From Solimonas sp. (GTDB taxonomy: Bacteria; Pseudomonadota; Gammaproteobacteria; Nevskiales; Nevskiaceae): 54,187 nucleotides of DNA. How positions within the stretch are numbered: position 1 is the first letter of the stretch; each line of letters begins with the position of its first letter. The position numbers were made by a program, and so were the translations under genes. The notes under the pieces are model-generated. The model was not told the DNA's origin and did no database searches. It was given only the letters and a program-made list of their open reading frames with translations. The DNA lies in assembly GCA_030149365.1 (NCBI GenBank), contig JASBRP010000039.1, positions 1 through 54,187 of the forward strand. The letters run 5' to 3'. Below are positions 1 through 10,503 of the stretch, one piece after another.

Positions 1-649
1 CCGCCTTTCTTCGGGTTGGGCGGGCGTGGTGGTGGTGTGCTTTTAATGGCCCCCCACGCCGGCGAACGCCCGGCCATGGATGGCCGGGCAGGGGCTAAAT
101 CCGTAAGTGCAGTCTCGCCATGGACGGCGGCCCCCGCATTAAAAAACGGAACTCCGTTATGAGTTCCCCCCAAGAGCGCGCAAACTATTCCCATCGAGCC
201 AAGCTCCACGTTGGAAATCCAACGACCGAAGCCGCCGCAGTCCGGGAACGATCTCACCCACCCGGCCCCTGCCGCCCGCTCCCCAACTTCCCTGCAGTAG
301 AACGATTGCCGGGCTAACCCAGTAGGGCTCTGCTAGCGCATCCGCGAACGAGTCCCGGGTCACACCTGCTGTCGGTGCTCATTAACAACACGGTATTGCT
401 GCCCGCCGGACCCCTCCACCAGGGGAGCCCGCGCAGCGCGACGGGCGTGCCTGGACGAGGCGCCCGCGGAGACAACAGCTGGCCGCAAGGCCAGGTCTGG
501 CACGTGGCGCGCGTCCTCTCTCCGGAGGCGGCCCGGCGGAGCAGGTTTTCTATAAATAAATCTATTCCCACTTTTTTCAGGGGGAGGGGCCAAATATGAG
601 GGACGCAAGCTGAGCTTGCTTCCCTCGACTTCCTGCGGCTACGAACCTC
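1..649. other. gene-poor leading stretch
   Basis: I see no credible gene here. The small open frames on both strands overlap each other and have no ribosome-binding site or recognisable protein. The only clear structure is a palindromic repeat near 62-90, listed separately. Part of the stretch around 540-600 is A+T-rich. Confidence 0.5.
62..90. repeat. REP-like palindrome, GGCCATGGATGGCC type, copy 1
   Basis: The core CCCGGCCATGGATGGCCGGG is an almost perfect inverted repeat preceded by gaacg. The same core with the same flank occurs in opposite orientation at 25110-25136, so this is a dispersed palindromic repeat rather than a local accident. Confidence 0.6.
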
Positions 650-1348
650 CTACTGGAAGCTCTTCCTATTTAATGCATAACTGATAGCAAAGCCGTAGGC
701 AAAGGCACCAAGGCAAAAGAAGGCAACAACGAAGGCCCAGGCTTCCAGCGGCGGCGCCTTCACGTTGGGGTGTTTCGATATGAAAACGCCAGCGGCAATC
801 ATGGGGCCCGACACGCTGCTGCCGAAGGCATAAATCGCGCGTGGCAGTTCTCTGAGGACCTCTCGGGTTAGTAACTCCTGCCAGCTGCTATTCCTGACCA
901 TGGACGCTATGGTTGTCAGAACACCCACAGTAACGACAATAGCCACAAGCATGAATCCCACTTCGTTGAATGATTGATCATTGATCTTTGAATTCATGAA
1001 TCGCACCAGCGTTTCCTCGTCACCCAAGAAATTAGATGCCATAACGGCGACGATGAAGAACATGAAGACTTGAGAAAGATAGATAAACAGTTCTAAGAGA
1101 AAGAAATGCTTTCTGCTTCCGATAGAAGTTGAGCCTGACAAGGATGTCCCCAAGGTAGTTCGGTGGTTGAGAAACTCAAATGATCGCGCCGCCCTATTTT
1201 GCGAAGCAGCAACTCTCATTTTATTGGATGCGCCAAGGAAAGCCTGATAGAGATTCTCTCTACGATACTTCTGGTTAGCTAGCCTTCTTTCATGTGAAAT
1301 GCGCCTTTGATCACTATTTCTAGGGATTTTTGCAGCAGAATTTTGCAA
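650..1348 (-). CDS. hypothetical multi-pass membrane protein
   Basis: I do not recognise this family. The 232-residue product has a basic, glutamine- and asparagine-rich N-terminal part (about 1-75) followed by four hydrophobic stretches near 84-104, 130-148, 172-190 and 204-222, so an inner-membrane protein is likely. The frame opens with TTG and lacks a strong ribosome-binding site. A small overlapping frame lies just upstream (to 1467), so the start is uncertain and an N-terminal frameshift is possible. The DNA is visibly richer in A+T than the genes to its right, which suggests acquired DNA. Confidence 0.5.
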   Translation of the reverse strand: MQNSAAKIPRNSDQRRISHERRLANQKYRRENLYQAFLGASNKMRVAASQNRAARSFEFLNHRTTLGTSLSGSTSIGSRKHFFLLELFIYLSQVFMFFIVAVMASNFLGDEETLVRFMNSKINDQSFNEVGFMLVAIVVTVGVLTTIASMVRNSSWQELLTREVLRELPRAIYAFGSSVSGPMIAAGVFISKHPNVKAPPLEAWAFVVAFFCLGAFAYGFAISYALNRKSFQ

Positions 1349-1542
1349 GAAGCACTCTCATCATCTTGATGGGCATCAGTATGCGAATGACATCTAAGCT
1401 TTGCACATAAAATGGAATGCTCTTCTCGCAGCTTCTTAAGGGAGTTCGTCATCGGAGCCCGTCCCACATTTATTCCGGCCGGTTCTGATGCGTTCGAGAT
1501 TGAGACCGTGACGCTAGGTGAAGAGCGAAGCTACACGAAGGC

Positions 1543-2160
1543 TTAAAGCAACTTCAGCACCATATCCACCAACGTCCTCGTCAACCGCTCCCGCGACAGA
1601 TGCGCCGGCCGATGCAGCACTGTCTGCAGCACCGCCGCCCAGGTCATGTTCATCAGCAAATAGGTGCTGGCCTCGGGATCTTCGAAGTGGATGACGCGCT
1701 GGCTCTTGTATTGGCCCTCCTTGCCGAACTTCTGCAGCGTGCGGGAAAACTCGCGTACCTCGGGGATGCTCCAGAAGAAGGGAACTTCGCGCAGCGCTAC
1801 CCTCAGCAGATTCTCGCGCTGCTCCAGCGCGGCGATCATGCCGCGCATCCAGTGGTCGATACCGTCATGCGGCTGGTGGGGCAGGGCCAGGGCGGTGCGC
1901 AGGCTGCGGCCTACTTCGTCCATCACCTCGCGCATGGCGCGGGCCAGGGCGGCGGCCACCAGGGACTGCTTGTGGGGGAAGTATTCGTAGAGCGAGCCGA
2001 TGCTCACGCCCGCCACCTCCGCGACGCGGTTGGTGGAAACGGCCTCGTAACCCTCGTCGACCAGTAGCCGAGTGCAGGCGTCCAGCATGGCCTCCACGGA
2101 GGCCCTGGCGCGCGCCTGTTGCGGCTGCTTTTTGGGCGACAGATCAATTGCCTGCGCCAT
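1543..2160 (-). CDS. TetR/AcrR family transcriptional regulator
   Basis: The 205-residue protein has a typical TetR layout: an N-terminal helix-turn-helix (about residues 18-65, with a GVSIGSLYEYFPHK recognition-helix region) and a helical ligand-binding C-terminal domain. The start is supported by a very strong ribosome-binding site (AGGAGG) about 10 bases upstream. It is divergent from the di-haem cytochrome gene, and TetR regulators usually repress themselves and a divergent neighbour, so that cytochrome is the likely target. The ligand cannot be read from the sequence. Confidence 0.9.
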   Translation of the reverse strand: MAQAIDLSPKKQPQQARARASVEAMLDACTRLLVDEGYEAVSTNRVAEVAGVSIGSLYEYFPHKQSLVAAALARAMREVMDEVGRSLRTALALPHQPHDGIDHWMRGMIAALEQRENLLRVALREVPFFWSIPEVREFSRTLQKFGKEGQYKSQRVIHFEDPEASTYLLMNMTWAAVLQTVLHRPAHLSRERLTRTLVDMVLKLL

Positions 2161-2226
2161 CTTGTGTCCCCTCCTGCTGGGTCCCCAGGGAGCCCCGGCC
2201 GAAACCGAGTAGTACCTGAGTCCTTG

Positions 2227-2248
2227 CTCGGGTTAGCTTAGTCCCGAG
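2227..2248. promoter_or_regulatory. candidate TetR operator (inverted repeat)
   Basis: CTCGGG and CCCGAG arms flank a 10-base centre in the gap between the divergent tetR and cytochrome genes. Position and symmetry suit an operator for the TetR protein, but this is inference only. Confidence 0.3.
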
Positions 2249-2292
2249 TGGGAAGTTCCGGAAGTAGCTTTTCGGGTCACGAGCATCGGGGG

Positions 2293-2340
2293 CGTTCACC
2301 CTTCGATCCTTCGACAAGCTCAGGACTTCAGGGCGAACGG
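2293..2340. repeat. REP-like repeat, TTCGACAAGCTCAG type
   Basis: This belongs to the dispersed cgttc...ttcgacaagctcag...gaacgg family. Related copies lie at 11652-11684, 11712-11752, 12052-12081 and 12120-12152. Such palindromes are common between genes of GC-rich proteobacteria. Confidence 0.6.
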
Positions 2341-2427
2341 AAATAGCGTCCGAGGACTCCTCGCTCAAATAAATACGGCCAAGCGGCAAAGACCGCGGCC
2401 AACATGGTGTGGGGAGGAGAGCCCTAT

Positions 2428-4869
<2,442 letters not shown>

Positions 4870-4879
4870 TCCGGATTGT

Positions 4880-4907
4880 CCGGCCTCTCTGGAAAAGGAG
4901 AGGCCGG
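4880..4907 (+). terminator. stem-loop after cytochrome gene
   Basis: Perfect 10-base arms CCGGCCTCTC and GAGAGGCCGG lie 11 bases after the stop codon with an 8-base loop. There is no T run, so it may stabilise the 3' end rather than act as a true intrinsic terminator. Confidence 0.4.
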
Positions 4908-5273
4908 CCTGGTGGTGACAGAGGGTATAGAGCTGGTTTTTCTGCTTGTCATGCGCAGGCCCGCTCTCTAATCTCTTGCCATCGGTCCTCTCTGCCGCAA
5001 CGGCAGGGAGAACTGGATCCCGATCATGTAGCCCGTCTTCGCGCCGCGAAGGCGGGATTCCAGATGCAGGGCTCGCCCGGTGCGCAAACCGGGGCGGGGC
5101 CTTCAGCGGAGTTGTAGGGGGGAGCACATTGCCGTCACGTCCCGCCATAGGGACGGGCGGCGATTTTTAATCCCGCCCCGCTCCAGCACAGCAAGCACCA
5201 ATTCCCGTTTCCGCTTCCACTGGCCAGCGTGGCGTCAGGGCAGTGGGCCCGCTCCATCCCCAGTTGGTTCAGT

Positions 5274-5410
5274 CGAGTGCCAGCGTCCCTCGATACGATC
5301 CGCCATGGCGGATCACCCGGAATGAACGGTCCGCGTGTATTGCGACCCACTCCCTAACCCCCAAACCCGTTCATGCCGAGTGCCGCGTAGCGGCGTATCG
5401 AGGCACGCCA
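5274..5410. repeat. REP-like cluster, GTATCGAGGC/CGTTCATGCCGAGTG type, locus 1
   Basis: Two divergent copies share the words cgttcatgccgagtg, cgtagcgg and gtatcgaggcacgcc. The same words recur at 19448-19587 and 26039-26134, always between genes. Confidence 0.55.
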
Positions 5411-5571
5411 CGGGCCCCTCCCCACCCGCCACGCCGCATCGCTCCCCAGCGTGAAGCGGCCGGCAGGGGTTATTAGAAATTCAATAGCCACATCAATGAC
5501 TTGCCAACCAAAGGTCCAGACCCTCCAAACGCCTCAGCTAGAATGCGCCCCTCAATAAGGCCCTGACTGCC

Positions 5572-6315
5572 ATGGAATTCCTGACCTCTCCCGAACTCTG
5601 GATCGCCCTGATCACGCTCGCCGCGCTCGAAATCGTGCTCGGCATCGACAACATCATTTTCCTGTCGATCATGGCCAACAAGCTGCCGGAGCATCAGCGC
5701 GCCCGCGCCCGCACCATCGGCCTGGCCGGCGCCTGCCTCACGCGCATCGCGCTGCTGATGTCGCTGGCCTGGGTAGCGCAGCTGACCCAGCCGCTGTTCC
5801 ACATCGGCGACTTCGGTGTGTCCGGCCGCGCCATCATCCTGATCGGCGGCGGTCTGTTCCTGCTGGGCAAGAGCGCGCTGGAGATCCACGAGTCGGTGGA
5901 AGGCGACGGCCACGGCCCCGAAGACGTGATCGGCAAGGTGGTCAGCGTCAGCTTCGCCTCGGTCATCGTGCAGATCATGATCCTGGATATCGTGTTCTCG
6001 CTGGACTCCGTCATCACCGCCGTGGGCATGACCAACAACGTCCCCGTCATGGTGACCGCCATCATCATCGCCATCGGCGTGATGATGTTCTTCGCCGGCG
6101 CGGTGGGCCGCTTCGTGGAACGTCACCCCACCATCAAGATCCTGGCGCTGTCCTTCCTGATCATGATCGGCATGGTGCTGATCGCCGAGGGCGCGGGCTT
6201 CCACGTGCCCAAGGCCTATATCTACGTGGCCATGGCCTTCTCGGTCGGCGTCGAGATGCTCAACATCCGCATGCGCGGCAAGCTCGACAAGAAAGAATCG
6301 CAGGTCGAACTCTAA
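5572..6315 (+). CDS. TerC family integral membrane protein
   Basis: The 247-residue hydrophobic protein has about seven membrane segments and the two acidic motifs of the TerC/YgdQ family, [11 protein letters not shown] near 20-30 and [12 protein letters not shown] near 139-150. Members of this family are linked to metal-ion handling, including manganese, and to tellurite resistance clusters; the exact ion cannot be read from sequence. There is no tellurite operon here. The hisC gene follows 10 bases downstream, so the two are probably co-transcribed by proximity. Confidence 0.88.
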   Translation: MEFLTSPELWIALITLAALEIVLGIDNIIFLSIMANKLPEHQRARARTIGLAGACLTRIALLMSLAWVAQLTQPLFHIGDFGVSGRAIILIGGGLFLLGKSALEIHESVEGDGHGPEDVIGKVVSVSFASVIVQIMILDIVFSLDSVITAVGMTNNVPVMVTAIIIAIGVMMFFAGAVGRFVERHPTIKILALSFLIMIGMVLIAEGAGFHVPKAYIYVAMAFSVGVEMLNIRMRGKLDKKESQVEL

Positions 6316-6325
6316 GGATCGCGGC

Positions 6326-7384
6326 ATGAGCCAGTACTGGAGCGCCGTGGTCCGCGGCCTGACGCCCTATGTCCCGGGCGAGCAGCCCAAGATCGCGGAC
6401 CTGATCAAGCTCAACACCAACGAGAACCCCTACCCGCCCTCGCCCCAAGCGATGGCGGCCATGGCCTCCGCGGTGAACGACGCCCTGCGCCTCTACCCGG
6501 ATCCGAACGCCGACGCGCTGAAGGGTGCCATCGCCGACTTCCATGGGCTGAAGGCCGCGCAGGTGTTCGTCGGCAACGGCTCCGACGAGGTGCTGGCTTT
6601 CGTGTTCCAGGGTTTGCTGCAGCACGAGCGGCCGATCCTGTTCCCGGACATCACCTACAGCTTCTACCCGGTGTACTGCGGCCTCTACGGCGTGGCGTTC
6701 ACCAAGGTTGCGCTGGACGAGTCCTTCAACATCCGCGTGGCGGACTACGCGCAGCCCAACGGCGGCGTGATCCTGCCCAACCCGAACGCGCCTACCGGCT
6801 GCCTGCTGTCGCTGGCCGAGATCGAGACGCTCCTCAAGGCCAACACGGCTTCGGTGGTGGTGATCGACGAGGCCTACATCGACTTCGGCGGCGAGTCCGC
6901 CGCGGCGCTGGTGGACCGCTACCCGAACCTGCTGGTGGTGCAGACGCTGTCCAAGTCGCGCTCGCTCGCGGGCATGCGCGTGGGCTACGCGCTGGGTCAC
7001 CCGGAGCTGATCGACGGCCTGGAGCGCATCAAGAACAGCTTCAACTCCTACCCGCTGGACCGCGTCGCCCAGGCCGGTGCCACGGCCGCGATGCAGGACC
7101 GCGCCTACTTCGACCAGACCCGCCGAGCCGTGATCGCCAGCCGCGAACGCCTGACCGGCCAGCTCGCCGCTCTGGGTTTCGAAGTGCTGCCCTCGGCCGC
7201 CAACTTCGTCTTCGCCCGCCACCCCGCGCGGGATGCCGCCCAGCTCGCCGCCGCGCTGCGCGAGCGCAAGATCATCGTGCGCCACTTCAAGAGTGCACGC
7301 ATCGACCAGTTCCTGCGCATCACCATCGGCACGGACGAGCAGTGCGAGGCGCTGGTGACGGCGCTGAAAAGCATCCTGGCCTGA
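6326..7384 (+). CDS. hisC: histidinol-phosphate aminotransferase
   Basis: This 352-residue fold-type I PLP enzyme transfers the amino group from glutamate to imidazole-acetol phosphate in histidine biosynthesis. Visible signatures are the N-terminal [13 protein letters not shown] substrate loop (28-40), the PLP-contacting DEAYIDF (181-187), the Schiff-base lysine K210 in [10 protein letters not shown], and R218 downstream. AAGGA precedes the ATG. No other his gene is nearby, so this copy is outside a his operon and might be a second, broader-range aromatic or histidinol-phosphate transaminase. A large hairpin follows the gene. Confidence 0.9.
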   Translation: MSQYWSAVVRGLTPYVPGEQPKIADLIKLNTNENPYPPSPQAMAAMASAVNDALRLYPDPNADALKGAIADFHGLKAAQVFVGNGSDEVLAFVFQGLLQHERPILFPDITYSFYPVYCGLYGVAFTKVALDESFNIRVADYAQPNGGVILPNPNAPTGCLLSLAEIETLLKANTASVVVIDEAYIDFGGESAAALVDRYPNLLVVQTLSKSRSLAGMRVGYALGHPELIDGLERIKNSFNSYPLDRVAQAGATAAMQDRAYFDQTRRAVIASRERLTGQLAALGFEVLPSAANFVFARHPARDAAQLAAALRERKIIVRHFKSARIDQFLRITIGTDEQCEALVTALKSILA

Positions 7385-7392
7385 GATTCCTC

Positions 7393-7448
7393 TTGTAGGA
7401 GCGGCTGTTAGCCGCGAACACCTTCGCGGCTAACAGCCGCTCCTACAA
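7393..7448. repeat. perfect 26-base-arm hairpin, TAGGAGCGGCTGTTAGCCGC type
   Basis: Two perfectly complementary 26-base arms surround the loop CACC just after hisC. The sequence belongs to the GTAGGAGCGGCT palindromes common in Pseudomonas/Xanthomonas relatives. It could also end hisC transcription. Confidence 0.75.
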
Positions 7449-7498
7449 GGCGCTCCCCCGAGCGCAACAAGGGCCGCCCGATCGCTGCGCCTTCTTCT

Positions 7499-7560
7499 GT
7501 GGGAGCGACGCGAGTCGCGATATTTTCAAGCCAGAAGATCGCGTCTCGCGTCGCTCCCAC
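7499..7560. repeat. REP-like palindrome, GTGGGAGCGACGCGAGTCGCGA type, copy 1
   Basis: Arms at 7499-7521 and 7538-7560 are nearly complementary, with a 16-base loop. A close relative is at 24093-24157. The upstream part of the thioesterase frame reads through this repeat, which argues that the gene starts after it. Confidence 0.7.
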
Positions 7561-7621
7561 GTTGCCGATCCACGGCGCTATGATCCTCGCGCGGCACTCC
7601 GCCGCGCTCCGGATGCCGTCC

Positions 7622-8068
7622 ATGTCCGCCGATCCTGCGCAGCTCGCCGCCATCGACGAAGCCCGCCGCATCTACGCCGCGGCGCCCTACATCCAGAACC
7701 TCGGAGCCCAGGTGGTGGAAGCCGGGCCGGGGCGCCTCGTCGCGGAGTTCGCGCTGGCACCGCATCTCACGCAGCACCACGGCCTGCTGCATGCCGGTGC
7801 CGCCGCGACCCTGGCCGACCACACCGCCGGTGCCGCCGCCACCACGCTGCTGCAGCCGGGCCAGGCCGTGCTGACGGTGGAGTTCAAGATCAACATCCTG
7901 CGCCCCGGCCGCGCGCCGCGTTACCGCTGCGAGTCCGAGGTGCTCAAGCCCGGCCGCCGCATCAGCGTGGTGGAGTCCTCGGTCTGGGGCGTGTTCGACG
8001 ACGGCCGCCGCGAGCTGCAGTCCAAGGCGACGGTCACGCTGGCCGTGGTCGAGACGGAGAGCATCTGA
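7622..8068 (+). CDS. PaaI-like hotdog-fold thioesterase (DUF4442/YiiD-C type)
   Basis: The product (about 148 residues) is a single hotdog domain. The segment HHGLLHAGAAATLADHTAGAAA is the expected helix and turn of the acyl-CoA thioesterase PaaI group, followed by strands VEFKINILRPGR and a C-terminal VWGVFDDGRR. The open frame extends upstream through a palindromic repeat, so I place the start at the ATG at 7622; ATGs at 7613 and 7580 are alternatives and none has a clear ribosome-binding site. Its TGA overlaps the ATG of the next gene, so translation is coupled. The acyl substrate is unknown. Confidence 0.8.
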   Translation: MSADPAQLAAIDEARRIYAAAPYIQNLGAQVVEAGPGRLVAEFALAPHLTQHHGLLHAGAAATLADHTAGAAATTLLQPGQAVLTVEFKINILRPGRAPRYRCESEVLKPGRRISVVESSVWGVFDDGRRELQSKATVTLAVVETESI

Positions 8069-8406
8069 TGGGCAAGCTGCAGGAAGACTTCGAGAAGATC
8101 TGGGCCGTCATCCGCCGCGTGCCGCTGGGCCGCGTCGCCACCTACGGCCAGGTCGCCGCCGAGGCCGGCTTCGTCAAGCGCCCACGCCTCACCGCCCAGG
8201 CCCTGGCCCACGTGCCGCCCGGCATGGAAATCCCCTGGCACCGCATCATCAACGCCCAGGGCAAGAGCTCCATGCCCGAAGGCAGTCGTGGCAACCGCGA
8301 GCAGCTCAAGCGCCTGAAGAACGAGGGCGTCAAGATCGTGAAGGGCAAGATCGACCTCGAGGTCTACCGCTGGCGCCCACGCTCGCTGGCACCGCTGCTG
8401 GACTGA
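8068..8406 (+). CDS. atl: alkyltransferase-like protein (ATL), non-enzymatic MGMT homologue
   Basis: The 112-residue protein is the DNA-binding half of an O6-alkylguanine transferase. The acceptor motif reads PWHRI at 56-60, so tryptophan W57 replaces the catalytic cysteine of PCHRI. ATL proteins of this kind bind O6-alkylguanine lesions and hand them to nucleotide excision repair instead of repairing them directly. It overlaps the thioesterase stop by one base. A catalytic relative with PCHRI is encoded at 29064-29597, so the genome has both forms. Confidence 0.9.
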   Translation: MGKLQEDFEKIWAVIRRVPLGRVATYGQVAAEAGFVKRPRLTAQALAHVPPGMEIPWHRIINAQGKSSMPEGSRGNREQLKRLKNEGVKIVKGKIDLEVYRWRPRSLAPLLD

Positions 8407-8411
8407 GGCGT

Positions 8412-8762
8412 TCAGGCGCTCGCGGTGTCAGCCGCAGGTGCCTGCCGCTGCTCCACCCAGGTGAGCAGGGCATCCAGGGCCGGACACAGCGACTGCCCCC
8501 AGGGCGTGAGACGGTATTCCACCTTCGGTGGCACCTGGGGATACAGCTTTCTCGCCACGATCCCGTCGGCCTCCAGCTGTCGCAACTGCTGCGCTAGCAT
8601 TTTCTGCGAGATGCCGGGGATGAGCCGCTCGAAATCCGAGTAGCGCTGCACTTTGCCGTCGAACAGGTGGAACAGGATGATCAGCTTCCAGCGCCCCTCG
8701 ATAAAGCCCAGGGCCTCGGTGACGCCGTTGGCTGCCGTTTCCGGTGTATGGACCTTTCCCAT
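8412..8762 (-). CDS. HxlR family winged-helix regulator
   Basis: The product is about 116 residues with the standard HxlR order: ALGFIEGRWKLIILFHLFDG near the start, SDFERLIPGISQKMLAQQLRQLEADGIV as recognition helix, then the wing YPQVPPKVEYRLTPWG. I start it at the ATG at 8762; the open frame runs further upstream but would overlap the divergent gene. It is divergent from the SnoaL/SDR pair, the usual place for an HxlR regulator that senses redox or electrophile stress. No conserved redox cysteine is evident except one in the C-terminal region (LCPALD). Confidence 0.85.
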   Translation of the reverse strand: MGKVHTPETAANGVTEALGFIEGRWKLIILFHLFDGKVQRYSDFERLIPGISQKMLAQQLRQLEADGIVARKLYPQVPPKVEYRLTPWGQSLCPALDALLTWVEQRQAPAADTASA

Positions 8763-8853
8763 GAGTGCGTAACTCACTTTTTCGTGCGTTCTTGTTGACG
8801 GTGGAGTGTATGGCGAAGATTCCCGGACCGGAATTTTCCCGCCAGAGGCCACC

Positions 8854-9183
8854 ATGAATATTCGACTCCCCGACCCCATCAGCAGGTTCTTCGAGATCAG
8901 CAACGGCACCGATCAAGCCCTGCTGGCGGGTTGCTTCACCCACGATGCGCTCGTGCATGACGAAGGCCAGGTTCACCGGGGGCCGGACGCCATCGGCTCC
9001 TGGCTGCGGGCCGCGCAGGAGAAGTTCGACTACCGCAGTGTCCCGAAGGCGATGTCGCCCGAGGGGGCCGTCGTCAAGGTCGCCGTCGAAGTCACTGGAA
9101 ACTTCCCCGGGAGCCCGGTGCAGCTCGAGCATGTTTTCCGCCTGGACGGCGGGCGGATCTCGGCGCTGGAGATCCACGCATGA
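8854..9183 (+). CDS. SnoaL-like/NTF2 fold protein
   Basis: A 109-residue cone-fold protein of the nuclear-transport-factor-2 superfamily: [39 protein letters not shown] is the typical helix followed by the acidic turn, and the C-terminal [21 protein letters not shown] is the last sheet. The ATG at 8854 is preceded by AGAGG. The stop overlaps the start of the SDR gene (ATGA), so the two are translated together. Members are isomerases, dehydratases or binding proteins; the activity cannot be deduced here. Confidence 0.82.
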   Translation: MNIRLPDPISRFFEISNGTDQALLAGCFTHDALVHDEGQVHRGPDAIGSWLRAAQEKFDYRSVPKAMSPEGAVVKVAVEVTGNFPGSPVQLEHVFRLDGGRISALEIHA

Positions 9184-9959
9184 GCATGGACCTGCAACTG
9201 AAGGACCGGCGCGTGCTGGTCACCGCGGGGACCCAGGGTGTCGGAGGAGCCGTCGTCGCACTGTTCCGTGAACTCGGCGCGCGCGTCATCGCCAGCGCGC
9301 GTTCGCATGTCGGCCCCTTGCCGCCGGAGATGTTTGTCGCTGCCGATCTCACGACGGCAGAGGGCTGCACCGCGCTTGCCGAGGCGGTCGAGCAGCGCCT
9401 CGGCGGCGTGGACATCATCGTCCACGTCCTGGGCGGCTCGTCCTCGCCGGGTGGCGGCTTCGCGGCGCTGGGCGAGGACGAGTGGGCACGGGAACTCGAT
9501 CTCAACCTGTTCCCCGCCGTGCGACTGGACCGCGCCCTGCTGCCCGGCATGATCCGGCAGGGCTCAGGGGTCATCATCCATGTCACCTCGATCCAGAACC
9601 GGCTGCCGCTGCCGGAGGCGACGACCGCCTATGCCGCCGCCAAGGCGGCGCTGTCCACCTACAGCAAGAGCCTGTCCAAGGAAGTGGCGCCCAAGGGTAT
9701 TCGCGTGGTGCGCGTTTCTCCAGGCTGGGTCGAGACGGAAGCTTCGGTCGCCCTGGCGGAAAGACTCGCCTCGGAGGCGGGAACCGACTACGAGGGTGGC
9801 AAGCAGATCATCATGCAGTCACTGGGCGGCATTCCCATCGGGCGCCCGTCGAAGCCCGCGGAAGTGGCAAATTTGATCGCCTTCGTTGCCTCGCCGCGGG
9901 CGGCGACGATCACGGGCACCGAGCTGGTGATCGACGGGGGCACGGTGCCGACGGCATAG
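9180..9959 (+). CDS. short-chain dehydrogenase/reductase (SDR)
   Basis: This 259-residue classical SDR has the cofactor motif TAGTQGVG at 15-22 and the catalytic Y151-AAA-K155, with a serine-containing strand [11 protein letters not shown] before it. The C-terminal [16 protein letters not shown] is the usual SDR ending. It should oxidise or reduce an alcohol/ketone with NAD(P)(H). It is coupled to the SnoaL-like gene (4-base overlap) and lies opposite an HxlR gene, so the pair is probably an HxlR-controlled stress or detoxification unit. The substrate is unknown. Confidence 0.9.
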   Translation: MSMDLQLKDRRVLVTAGTQGVGGAVVALFRELGARVIASARSHVGPLPPEMFVAADLTTAEGCTALAEAVEQRLGGVDIIVHVLGGSSSPGGGFAALGEDEWARELDLNLFPAVRLDRALLPGMIRQGSGVIIHVTSIQNRLPLPEATTAYAAAKAALSTYSKSLSKEVAPKGIRVVRVSPGWVETEASVALAERLASEAGTDYEGGKQIIMQSLGGIPIGRPSKPAEVANLIAFVASPRAATITGTELVIDGGTVPTA

Positions 9960-10074
9960 TCCCGGTCCCGGTATAGCGGGGTGGATTGGCGCGCGCGACC
10001 GGCTCTTTGGCGCCCGCGCCCTTGCCGGCTGACCTGCCCCGCGTGTCCAATGCGGGGAAGGATCAGGAGAAGAC

Positions 10075-10503
10075 ATGAGCGTCCGCGCCGGCTACCCGCA
10101 CTTCCAGGCCATCACCACCCGCTGGAAGGACAACGACGTCTACGGCCACGTCAATAACGTCGAGTACTACAGCTACTTCGACACGGTCATCAACACCTAC
10201 CTGATCCGCGTGGGCGGGCTGGACATCCACAGGGGCCCCAACATCGGCCTCTGCGTGGAGTCGCACTGCCGCTTCGACGCACCGCTGGAGTTCCCGGACA
10301 CGGTGAACGCCGGCCTGCGCGTGGTGAAGCTGGGCAACTCCAGTGTGCGCTACGAGATCGGCCTGTTCCGCGGCGACGATGAAAAGCCGGCGGCCGAAGG
10401 CTGGTTCATCCATGTCTTCGTGGATCGCGAGACGCGCCGCCCGGCGGCGCTGCCCGAGCCCCTGCGCGCCGCGCTGACCCAGCTGCAGAAGGAGACCGCA
10501 TGA
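10075..10503 (+). CDS. acyl-CoA thioesterase, 4-hydroxybenzoyl-CoA/YbgC type
   Basis: The 142-residue hotdog protein carries the signature RWKDNDVYGHVNNVEYYSYFDT near the N-terminus, with the aspartate and histidine-asparagine pair seen in 4HBT/FadM-type enzymes. It would hydrolyse an acyl- or aroyl-CoA thioester in the cytoplasm. AGGAGA precedes the ATG. Its TGA overlaps the ATG of the alcohol dehydrogenase, so the two form a coupled pair. Confidence 0.88.
   Translation: MSVRAGYPHFQAITTRWKDNDVYGHVNNVEYYSYFDTVINTYLIRVGGLDIHRGPNIGLCVESHCRFDAPLEFPDTVNAGLRVVKLGNSSVRYEIGLFRGDDEKPAAEGWFIHVFVDRETRRPAALPEPLRAALTQLQKETA

Larger units (their letters stand above)
4870..5571. other. 700-base intergenic stretch with repeats
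   Basis: I see no supported gene. It starts with a hairpin after the cytochrome stop (4880-4907) and contains several inverted repeats, including two copies of the cgttcatgccgagtg/gtatcgaggc family near 5274-5330 and 5368-5410. Confidence 0.5.

Noticed and set aside
5572..6315. Tellurite-resistance function for the TerC-like gene
   Set aside because: No other ter genes nearby; the family has broader metal-related roles, so the specific function is not claimed.
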